Below, piece by piece: positions 56,548-63,534 of a DNA stretch of 64,000 nt. Location of the stretch: positions 310,001 to 374,000 of the forward strand of contig NZ_QNVV01000003.1 in NCBI RefSeq assembly GCF_003384725.1, given 5' to 3'. Source of the DNA: Chryseobacterium pennipullorum. GTDB taxonomy: Bacteria; Bacteroidota; Bacteroidia; Flavobacteriales; Weeksellaceae. Below the pieces are notes generated by a model. The model made no database searches. It was given only the letters and a program-made list of their open reading frames with translations, and was not told where the DNA came from. The number at the start of each line of letters is the position of its first letter. The first letter of the stretch is position 1. The position numbers were made by a program, and so were the translations under genes.

Positions 56548-56765
56548 ATTTATTGGAGGCTTTTCCCGCGATCCACTTGTACTCCTCACACCAACGTACG
56601 TCAACACCGGAATTCCACCAACCTAAACCCCTTTCTATTTCACAGTAATGGATAAGCGAATATCTATAGCGATTTCCATTCTGTCCCATAGCTATTGACT
56701 ATGTGATACTTTGTCATCTCGTAAGGATCCCAATACCATTTTCCACAACACCTATTATTCAATAG

Positions 56766-56908
56766 AAACGGGCTTTAGCCCGTTTAGAATAAAAACATTC
56801 CATTGGCTTCAGCCAAAACCTAAAAAAAAATATTTCATCTATCTGAAATTCAATGTAATAATTTATTAAGTTTACTCTTGCAAAAGATAAGTTTTGGCTA
56901 AAGCCAAA
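56766..56908. repeat. Cluster of REP-like palindromes
   Basis: Three short palindromes occur: AAACGGGCT-TT-AGCCCGTTT (56766-56785), TTGGCT-TC-AGCCAA (56803-56816) and TTTGGCT-AA-AGCCAAA (56893-56908). The second and third are also inverted copies of one another, GTTTTGGCT(G/A)AAGCCAA, with 17 of 19 matching bases. Such GGCT/AGCC intergenic palindromes recur in Chryseobacterium genomes as I recall; this cannot be checked from one window. Confidence 0.6.
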
Positions 56909-56931
56909 TAAATGATATTTCTAAATTAAAC

Positions 56932-56959
56932 GAGGCTGTCTCACTTTTGAGACAGCCTC
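56932..56959 (-). terminator. Terminator of the peptide gene at 56970-57134
   Basis: A 12-bp perfect stem (GAGGCTGTCTCA with TGAGACAGCCTC) closes a 4-base loop 10 bases past the peptide stop. On the minus strand it is followed by GTTTAATTT. Confidence 0.75.
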
Positions 56960-56969
56960 TTAATTATTT

Positions 56970-57134
56970 TTACGGACAAACACAGTTGCCACACGTCCAG
57001 ATTCTACAGCTGCCATCGTCGTTCCATTCGCAGCAGTATCTTGGTTTGGATGGGCCTATTCCTCCGGAAATTGATTTTTGTTGCTCTCTTCCTAATTTTT
57101 GTGCATTTTTCAGCACAGATTTTTTGTTGTTCAT
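56970..57134 (-). CDS. Double-glycine leader peptide, six cysteines (paralogue A)
   Basis: This 54-residue frame has a leader (MNNKKSVLKN...) ending SISGG (Gly24-Gly25) and a core with six cysteines (34, 35, 43, 48, 51, 53) in the pattern CCEW(N/D)DxxGSCxxWxCxxCxCP. The next gene upstream, at 57405-57569, encodes the same pattern, so the two form a duplicated pair. The leader suggests export and cleavage by a C39-type transporter, which is not encoded here. The product could be a bacteriocin-like or signalling peptide. Confidence 0.75.
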   Translation of the reverse strand: MNNKKSVLKNAQKLGREQQKSISGGIGPSKPRYCCEWNDDGSCRIWTCGNCVCP

Positions 57135-57185
57135 GACTTTGTTGTTTTGATGTTAATAGTTAAGTTTTAATTTTTTATAATCTTG

Positions 57186-57193
57186 CAAAATTA
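57186..57193 (-). promoter_or_regulatory. Candidate -7 box for peptide paralogue A
   Basis: The minus strand reads TAatTTTG within a stretch (GATATAATTTTG) that aligns with GATATCATTTCC in front of paralogue B. Confidence 0.45.
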
Positions 57194-57361
57194 TATCCCT
57201 AATATAGGAATTTGTTTTTGTTTTTACGAAAATTTTATTACAATCTGTTTGAAATATAGTGAGTTGTAAAGGTGTACTCAGTATTATTAAGCATTTGGAC
57301 CTACAATAAAAGTAGATTGAGATGGAAAATTCTTTCGTGGGTAGATCAGGTCGAAAAACAT

Positions 57362-57393
57362 AAAAAAGCCGCCTCACAATTTTTGAAACGGCC
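57362..57393 (-). terminator. Terminator of the peptide gene at 57405-57569
   Basis: On the minus strand a 9-bp stem with two G-U pairs (GCCGTTTCA with TGAGGCGGC) is followed by TTTTTTA, 11 bases past the peptide stop. Confidence 0.8.
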
Positions 57394-57404
57394 TTCTTAA
57401 TAGG

Positions 57405-57569
57405 CTATGGGCAGCCACATCTATTACACACCCAAAGGAAGCAGGATCCGGTTACGTCGTCCCACTCACAGCACCTTCTAGGGCCGGTAAACTCGCCTCC
57501 AATAATATACTTTTGTTGGTCTCTTTCTAATTTTCGTGCTTTTTTTAGTACAGATTTGTTGTTGTTCAT
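57405..57569 (-). CDS. Double-glycine leader peptide, six cysteines (paralogue B)
   Basis: This 54-residue frame begins MNNNKSVLKKARKLERDQQK. Its leader ends YIIGG (Gly24-Gly25), and the core carries six cysteines (33, 34, 43, 48, 51, 53) with the ending CNRCGCP. It shares length, leader, cysteine spacing and upstream bases with paralogue A at 56970-57134. Each copy has its own terminator, so they are transcribed separately. No maturation or export gene is adjacent. Confidence 0.75.
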   Translation of the reverse strand: MNNNKSVLKKARKLERDQQKYIIGGEFTGPRRCCEWDDVTGSCFLWVCNRCGCP

Positions 57570-57835
57570 GACTTTGTTTTTTTTGATGTTAATAATAAAG
57601 TTTTAGCATGTCTAATTCCGCGGAAATGATATCGCTAAGGTAGGAGGTTAAATTGTAAAAAAAATCTATTTTTTTGTTCTTATGTAGATGAAATATAGTA
57701 GTTTGTAGATGTTTTTGCATGCTCTATACTATAATTTGTTCAATGGAGGGAGAATTTCGCTAAAAGAGGGTTCTTGCAGAGGCTAAATTTCAGTCATAAA
57801 ATAATCCAAAAGTTTTACAGGTAGAGACCTTTACT

Positions 57836-57843
57836 TATATTTG
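57836..57843 (+). promoter_or_regulatory. Candidate promoter -7 box of the polyamine-linked operon
   Basis: TAtaTTTG lies 19 bases before the first gene of the operon. The -33 region has TTTT in place of TTTG. Confidence 0.5.
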
Positions 57844-57862
57844 TAGTATTGCATAAATCTTT

Positions 57863-58777
57863 ATGAGACTAAACATTAAAAACGAAACGGGTAGGCTGAG
57901 GTCTGTAGTACTAGGCCAGCCTAATTCACTGGGGCCGGTTCCCACATTAGAAGAAAGTTATGACGCCAAGTCATATTACTCAATCGAACACAATATTTAT
58001 CCTAGAGAGGAGGATATCATCAACGAAATGAACGCCTTCGAGGCGGTTTTAAAAAAGTATGACGTAGAAGTACTGCGTCCAAGTATTATTGAAGACTATA
58101 ACCAGGTATTTTCAAGAGATGTCGCTTTTGTCATTGATGATAAAATGATTATTTCTAACGTAATTGCAGATAGAGCAGATGAACAGGAAGCATATAAAAG
58201 TGTTTTTGAAAAAGTAGCCTGGAGAAAAATTATTAATCTACCCGAAACAGCCCATATTGAAGGTGGTGATGTCATTGTATGGAACGATTTCCTGTTTATA
58301 GGAACCTGTTTCAGCGAAGACTATAGAAACTATAAAACGGCAAGAACCAACGAATATGCCATCGAAATTTTAAAGGAATATTTTCCGAAAAAAAGAATCA
58401 TCGATCTTGAACTGAAAAAAAATGATAAAGTGCCGTTTGAAGGTATTTTGCATCTGGATTGTACCTTCAACCCTATAGGAGAAGATAAATGTATTATTTA
58501 TAAAAACGGATTTGTAGATGAAAGTGATTACCGTTTGATCATCGACATTTTTGGCGAAGAAAATTGCTTCCATATCAACGATGAAGAAATGTTTGAAATG
58601 TTCCCAAATATTTTCTCCATTTCTCCGGAAGTGGTAATTTCGGACAAAGCATTCACAAGAATGAACGATCATTTAAGAAACGAGTGGGGAATGACGGTTG
58701 AAGAAATTCCTTATAGAGAAATATCCAAAATGGGAGGTTTGTTGAGATGTTCTACAATGCCGCTTGTGAGGGAGTAA
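57863..58777 (+). CDS. Dimethylarginine dimethylaminohydrolase/amidinotransferase-family enzyme
   Basis: The 304-residue enzyme belongs to the guanidino-group-modifying superfamily with a five-blade propeller fold. The catalytic set is visible: EGGD (133-136), His197 in ILHLDC and the nucleophile Cys296 in LLRCSTMP near the C-terminus; FSRDVAF (83-89) is also family-typical. Members hydrolyse methylarginines or arginine to citrulline, or transfer amidino groups; the sequence does not tell which. It opens the operon, 65 bases before the next enzyme of the same superfamily. Confidence 0.88.
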   Translation: MRLNIKNETGRLRSVVLGQPNSLGPVPTLEESYDAKSYYSIEHNIYPREEDIINEMNAFEAVLKKYDVEVLRPSIIEDYNQVFSRDVAFVIDDKMIISNVIADRADEQEAYKSVFEKVAWRKIINLPETAHIEGGDVIVWNDFLFIGTCFSEDYRNYKTARTNEYAIEILKEYFPKKRIIDLELKKNDKVPFEGILHLDCTFNPIGEDKCIIYKNGFVDESDYRLIIDIFGEENCFHINDEEMFEMFPNIFSISPEVVISDKAFTRMNDHLRNEWGMTVEEIPYREISKMGGLLRCSTMPLVRE

Positions 58778-58842
58778 TTGAGTGGAGGAGTTTTAGAGTT
58801 TAATCTTTCAATCTTCAATTTTTCAATTTTTAAATCAAAGAA

Positions 58843-59766
58843 ATGCAAACAACAGATACCGTATTAATGATAGAGCCGATAGCATTCGGTTACAACGCAG
58901 AAACTGCAGAAAACAATTACTTTCAGGTAGAACAGACAGGTTCAGATATTCAGTCTAAGGCATTAGCGGAGTTCAATACCTTTGTTGGAAAACTGAGAAG
59001 CAAAGGGGTTAATGTGATCACCGTAAAAGATACGCTGGATCCTCATACTCCGGATTCTATTTTTCCCAACAACTGGGTAAGCTTCCATAAAGACGGACAA
59101 GTGGTATTGTACCCGATGTTTGCTTCCAACAGAAGAGTAGAAAGAAGAGAAGATATCATTGAAACTGTAGAAAGCCAGGGTTTCAAAGTTACTGACATTG
59201 ACGACTGGTCTTTTTCTGAAACGCAGGGGCACTTCCTGGAAGGTACCGGAAGTATGATATTTGATCATGACAACAAAATAGCCTATGGTTCTGTTTCTTT
59301 ACGATTGGATGAGAAGCTATTCAGGGAGTTTTGTACAAAATATGGTTTCACACCCGTTGTTTTCCATTCTTATCAGACAGTAGGTACAGAGAGACTTCCC
59401 ATCTATCACACCAATGTGATGATGTGTGTGGCGGATCAGTTTGTCGTTATCTGCCTAGACTGTATCGATGATGAGCTGGAACGCGAAAAAGTAATTGAGG
59501 TCATTAAGACCTCAGGAAAAGAAATCATTGAGATCTCTGAAGAACAGATGCAGCAGTTTGCTGGAAATATGCTTCAGGTCCAGAACAAAGATGGTGAGAA
59601 ATTTCTGGTGATGAGCCAGACAGCATACGAATCTTTAGCTACAGATCAGGTATCCGCTATTGAAAAATACTGCGAAATTATCTATTCTGATCTGAATACC
59701 ATTGAAGTAAATGGTGGCGGAAGTGCAAGATGTATGCTTGCTGAGGTATTTCTTCCCAAAAAATAA
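58843..59766 (+). CDS. ctlX: Citrulline utilisation hydrolase CtlX-type (amidinotransferase superfamily)
   Basis: The 307-residue protein is a divergent member of the arginine-deiminase-like superfamily. PNNWVSFH (about 75-82), EGTGSMIFD in place of EGGD, the catalytic His in PIYHTNVMM and Cys297 in GGGSARCMLAEV fit the CtlX group. The exact substrate is uncertain. The gene is followed after 21 bases by the decarboxylase gene. Confidence 0.85.
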   Translation: MQTTDTVLMIEPIAFGYNAETAENNYFQVEQTGSDIQSKALAEFNTFVGKLRSKGVNVITVKDTLDPHTPDSIFPNNWVSFHKDGQVVLYPMFASNRRVERREDIIETVESQGFKVTDIDDWSFSETQGHFLEGTGSMIFDHDNKIAYGSVSLRLDEKLFREFCTKYGFTPVVFHSYQTVGTERLPIYHTNVMMCVADQFVVICLDCIDDELEREKVIEVIKTSGKEIIEISEEQMQQFAGNMLQVQNKDGEKFLVMSQTAYESLATDQVSAIEKYCEIIYSDLNTIEVNGGGSARCMLAEVFLPKK

Positions 59767-59787
59767 TATATTTACCAAAAAAATTAA

Positions 59788-60147
59788 TTGAACCCATTAT
59801 CAAGTAAAGGTTTACATATTCTTCTGACTTTGGAAACAGAGTCAGAAGATTTGTTATTAGACAGCAAAGGTTTTCTGTCGTTTACAGAAGGAATTCTGAA
59901 AACAAAAGATGTAGAAATTGTAGGAGTAACCAATCATATATTTGAAAACGATAGCTTTACTTCTGCGCTGATCCTGAAAGAGTCTCACCTTTGTATCCAT
60001 ACATGGCCGGAATTTAAACAGCTTACTTTTGATGTTTTTCTTTGTAATTATACCCTGAATAACACCAAAAAAGTAGAGCAGATTGCAGATGAGGTGGTTC
60101 AGTATTTTAAAGCTAATACCATTCAGAAACACAAAATTTACAGATAA
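59788..60147 (+). CDS. speD: S-adenosylmethionine decarboxylase proenzyme (SpeH/SpeD class)
   Basis: This enzyme makes decarboxylated S-adenosylmethionine, the aminopropyl donor. The 119-residue proenzyme has ESHLCIHTWPE, in which Glu65-Ser66 is the self-cleavage site that forms the pyruvoyl group. His71 and Cys86 (VFLCN) match the T. maritima catalytic residues H68 and C83. No ATG is available; the start is a TTG, supported by the N-terminal strand GLHILLTLE. It lies 3 bases before the DUF4178 gene. Confidence 0.9.
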   Translation: MNPLSSKGLHILLTLETESEDLLLDSKGFLSFTEGILKTKDVEIVGVTNHIFENDSFTSALILKESHLCIHTWPEFKQLTFDVFLCNYTLNNTKKVEQIADEVVQYFKANTIQKHKIYR

Positions 60148-60150
60148 AGA

Positions 60151-61608
60151 ATGCATTATGTCTGCCCAGCATGCGAATCAGAAAATACATTGGATCTTAC
60201 TTTTCCTATTGAGGAATATGTTTGTAAAACCTGCTCTCATCTCATTGATGTAGCCGGAAATAAGAAGATCAGGCATTTGAAGGTGCCGACGGAAAACGTT
60301 GTTTTGGTCGTCGGACAGAAAGGAAAAATTGAAGGTGTAGAATATACCGTTATAGCAATTGTTGTCAAGAAATATGGAAACAGTATTTTCTGGCGTGAAT
60401 ACTCTTTAAAAGACAGCATGGGAAATGATGTTTTCCTGAGTGAGAGTGATGGCCACTGGGTTTTCATAACCTCAATGCACCCTGACGATTTTAAAAGTAA
60501 AAATTCGAAATTACCCACTTATCTCGGAAGAACTTATCGCTGGTATGAGAATACTCCATGCAGTATTGATGCAGCAGCCGGTTTTTTTGATGAGCATGTG
60601 GATTTCAGTATTGCTACTTACAAAGAATATGTTAACGGAACCCGTATGATCTCTCAGGAGAAAACCGGTAAGAAAAGCCAGTTTTTTTACGGAGTTCACA
60701 TTTCAAAGCACGATGTTAAAAGAGCTTTTAGAATAGCTCATATGCCCTATTATACAGGAATTGGGATCGTTCAGCCTTATTATTTCAATATCAGGCAGAT
60801 GGTAAACATCTTTTGTGTGGCCGCATTAACGATATGCCTGCTTCAGCTGTACGTATATACTTCAAGAACCAATGAAACCGTTTTTGAAGAGACCATCAAC
60901 TTTGCAGATGTACAGGATAAAGAAATGGTGAGCAAAAGCTTTACCCTTTCAGGAGGCTCAGCACCTTTAAAGGTGAATGCGTTTTCAGGGGTTGATAATT
61001 CCTGGGCAAACATCCAGCTGAGTCTTGTAAATGAAAAAACCAATGAAATTATCTATACTTCAAAAGATATTGAACAATATCATGGTTACGAAGGTGGAGA
61101 AAGCTGGTCTGAAGGTAGTCAGTCCGAAGAATTCAATCTTTGTGGAGTAAGCTCCGGACAGTATCACTTTATTATTTCTGCGGAAAAAGAAGGGACTTTG
61201 CCAACGTTTTCCAACCTTCAGTCTCCGGATTCAAAGGTGACAATATCTCGTGATAAATTAGGAACTATAGAAATTACAGATCTATTTAAAGGTCAAAGTG
61301 CAACCTTTGCAGACGGAAAGACACTGGAAAAAGACACTTCGGAGGTAGCCAGGCTTGCCAAGGCATCTTTCGGAACTCAAAAGCTGGACTCGCTGATTAA
61401 TGCTGAAGCACCTAAACTCAGTACAGATCCCATTTCAAGCAATACCTATGTGCAGCTCAAGGCAACTTGGCTTCCTGTTTCATTCTGGAACTTCGGATTT
61501 ATTTTATTCATAATGCTTACGCTCTTTGTGGCAATGTGGATAGGAAGACATTTATTTAATGTCAATAAATGGAAGAATAGTTCAAATACACCTTATGCCA
61601 CATCATGA
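60151..61608 (+). CDS. DUF4178 protein with zinc ribbon and two membrane helices
   Basis: The 485-residue protein begins with a four-cysteine zinc ribbon (CPAC at 5-8, CKTC at 25-28). A DUF4178 domain (about 45-195) follows, with REYSLKDSMGNDVFLSESDG. A transmembrane helix lies near 215-235, an extracytoplasmic beta-rich region runs to about 440, and a second helix lies near 448-470. DUF4178 proteins occur beside DUF350 and aminopropyltransferase genes, as here. The function is unknown; a cytoplasmic ribbon joined to an external domain suggests signalling or assembly at the membrane. The stop overlaps the next gene (ATGA). Confidence 0.85.
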   Translation: MHYVCPACESENTLDLTFPIEEYVCKTCSHLIDVAGNKKIRHLKVPTENVVLVVGQKGKIEGVEYTVIAIVVKKYGNSIFWREYSLKDSMGNDVFLSESDGHWVFITSMHPDDFKSKNSKLPTYLGRTYRWYENTPCSIDAAAGFFDEHVDFSIATYKEYVNGTRMISQEKTGKKSQFFYGVHISKHDVKRAFRIAHMPYYTGIGIVQPYYFNIRQMVNIFCVAALTICLLQLYVYTSRTNETVFEETINFADVQDKEMVSKSFTLSGGSAPLKVNAFSGVDNSWANIQLSLVNEKTNEIIYTSKDIEQYHGYEGGESWSEGSQSEEFNLCGVSSGQYHFIISAEKEGTLPTFSNLQSPDSKVTISRDKLGTIEITDLFKGQSATFADGKTLEKDTSEVARLAKASFGTQKLDSLINAEAPKLSTDPISSNTYVQLKATWLPVSFWNFGFILFIMLTLFVAMWIGRHLFNVNKWKNSSNTPYATS

Positions 61609-61799
61609 TGACTACTATTTTAAATTATATAAAACAAAACTGGATTCTCTGTCTGATGGGAGGACTTTTTATGACCTGGTTTGTATACCTGACCTACCAG
61701 GGAAATCAGGTCTGCGATTGTGCAAAAACAGAAACATACCGCGACGGCACCACGAGAAGCCATTCCAGAGCAGGATTCTACAGATACTATCATAAATAA
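61605..61799 (+). CDS. Small membrane protein in the polyamine-linked operon (64 aa)
   Basis: One transmembrane helix (about 12-32) is followed by a short tail with a CDC motif and many Arg, Tyr and Thr residues. The start overlaps the DUF4178 stop by 4 bases and the next gene follows 12 bases later, so it is a true operon member. I know no family for it. Confidence 0.75.
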   Translation: MMTTILNYIKQNWILCLMGGLFMTWFVYLTYQGNQVCDCAKTETYRDGTTRSHSRAGFYRYYHK

Positions 61800-61811
61800 A
61801 ATATAAAAACT

Positions 61812-62027
61812 ATGGACAATATTAATTTCTTACCCATATTAAACTCGGTTCTTTACTCATTTTTAGGAATTGCAATTCTGCTGCTATGCTATTTCATTAT
61901 CGAAAAGTTGACGCCGGAGAAAACATGGCATGAGATCGCCCAGAACAAAAACATAGCACTGGCTATTGTCTTTGGAGCATTTATCATCGGAATTTCAATG
62001 ATTATAAGCGCAGCAATTCATGGATAA
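61812..62027 (+). CDS. DUF350 membrane protein
   Basis: The 71-residue protein has two helices (about 8-30 and 47-68) around a charged loop, with NIALAIVFGAFIIGISMIIS, the usual DUF350 signature. One DUF350 unit is present, where many homologues have two or more. It ends 8 bases inside the next gene, which implies coupling. Confidence 0.85.
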   Translation: MDNINFLPILNSVLYSFLGIAILLLCYFIIEKLTPEKTWHEIAQNKNIALAIVFGAFIIGISMIISAAIHG

Positions 62028-63534
62028 GAAGAGGATTCCTCTTGAGCTGCTTTTATTGTTCTCAGTATTCGTCATTGCTACATGTGGATTGATTTATGAG
62101 CTGGTGGCGGGAGCCTTGGCCAGTTACCTTTTAGGAGACTCTGTAAAGCAGTTTTCGTTCATTATCGGGGTGTATCTCTTTTCGATGGGGGTAGGTTCTT
62201 ATCTTGCCAAATTCGTCAAAGGAAATCTTATTGATAAATTCATTGAGATCGAAATCCTTGTAGGAATCGTAGGCGGAATCAGCTCTGTTGTGCTGTTTAT
62301 TCTGTTTAATACACTGGCACATTTTGAGAGCGTTCTCTACCTTTTTGTCTTTTTCACGGGCTGTCTCGTTGGAGTAGAGATTCCGCTTCTGATGAACATT
62401 CTGAAAGACAAAGTTCAGTTTAAAGATTTAGTTTCAAATGTCTTCGCTTTCGACTACATCGGAGCTTTGCTGGCATCAATTCTTTTTCCATTAGTACTGA
62501 TTCCGAAATTGGGAATTGTAAAAACACCTCTGTTTTTTGGATTGATCAATATCTCTATCGCAATATTCTTGTGCTATTATCTTACAAAGGAATTATCAAA
62601 ACCTTTAGCATTAAAAATAAAGTCAATTGCAGCATTTGCCTTTTTGTTAGGTCTTTTCTTTTTCTCAGATACGATTTTGTCTTATTCCGAAGAAAAACTA
62701 TATGGAGAAAATGTAGTATATACCAAAAGCTCACCGTATCAAAGGATCGTTTTGACGAGAAATACCCATGAATTCAGACTGTATCTGAATAATAATTTAC
62801 AGTTTTCCTCCACCGATGAATACCGTTATCATGAAGCTTTAGTACATCCCGCGATGTCTATGGCCAAACATATTGATAATGTTCTGATTCTGGGAGGGGG
62901 TGATGGTTTTGCAGCAAGAGAAGTATTAAAATACAAAGACGTTAAAAAAATAACGCTCGTGGACCTTGATGGAGACATGACTCAGTTTTTTAAGACCAAT
63001 GAAACCATGCGTAAGCTAAATCAGGGTTCCCTCTCCAATTCTAAAGTGGAAGTAATCAATAAAGACGCTTACATTTGGGTGAAAGAGAACAAAAAAAAGT
63101 TTGATGTTATCATCATAGATTTTCCGGATCCATCCAATTACAGCTTAGGAAAACTCTATTCCCTGCAGTTTTATAAAGAACTGGAGAAACTGACTACCCT
63201 TGATACCAAAATTGTGGTTCAGACCACCTCTCCGTATTTCGCTCCCAAATCTTTCTGGTGTATAGAGAAAACGATCAATCAGATTTTTCCTTTCACAGCA
63301 GCCTATCATACCTATGTGCCGTCTTTTGGAGAGTGGGGATTTTCTATGGCTTCATTTGAACCAATCAACAACAGAATCTACAGAAAGCTTCCCGGCTTAA
63401 AATATTATGATTATAACTTTTCACAGATGTCTTATTTTAATAAAGATATGAGAGTGAAAGACGTAGAAGTTAACCGTCTGGACAACCAGATATTAGTTCG
63501 TTATTTTGATGAAGAGTGGGGGAAAGTACAGTAG
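62020..63534 (+). CDS. Membrane-embedded polyamine aminopropyltransferase (spermidine synthase-like)
   Basis: The 504-residue protein joins an N-terminal membrane domain of about seven helices (residues 8-225) to a C-terminal spermidine-synthase domain (about 230-460). The latter has the decarboxylated-SAM loop LILGGGDGFAAREVL, the acidic VDLDGDM, KDAYIWV and the polyamine-site FPDPSNYSLGKLYS. It should transfer aminopropyl groups from the product of the speD gene upstream, at or near the membrane. The acceptor is unknown. It overlaps the next gene by 26 bases. Confidence 0.92.
   Translation: MDKKRIPLELLLLFSVFVIATCGLIYELVAGALASYLLGDSVKQFSFIIGVYLFSMGVGSYLAKFVKGNLIDKFIEIEILVGIVGGISSVVLFILFNTLAHFESVLYLFVFFTGCLVGVEIPLLMNILKDKVQFKDLVSNVFAFDYIGALLASILFPLVLIPKLGIVKTPLFFGLINISIAIFLCYYLTKELSKPLALKIKSIAAFAFLLGLFFFSDTILSYSEEKLYGENVVYTKSSPYQRIVLTRNTHEFRLYLNNNLQFSSTDEYRYHEALVHPAMSMAKHIDNVLILGGGDGFAAREVLKYKDVKKITLVDLDGDMTQFFKTNETMRKLNQGSLSNSKVEVINKDAYIWVKENKKKFDVIIIDFPDPSNYSLGKLYSLQFYKELEKLTTLDTKIVVQTTSPYFAPKSFWCIEKTINQIFPFTAAYHTYVPSFGEWGFSMASFEPINNRIYRKLPGLKYYDYNFSQMSYFNKDMRVKDVEVNRLDNQILVRYFDEEWGKVQ

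Larger units (their letters stand above)
56497..56969. other. Gene-free region with terminators and palindromic repeats
   Basis: These 473 bases hold the gltA terminator, a stretch of about 220 bases (56545-56765) without any convincing frame, three REP-like palindromes and the terminator of the minus-strand peptide gene. The unexplained stretch is less AT-rich than its surroundings and may be a decayed repeat; I recognise nothing in it. Confidence 0.6.
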
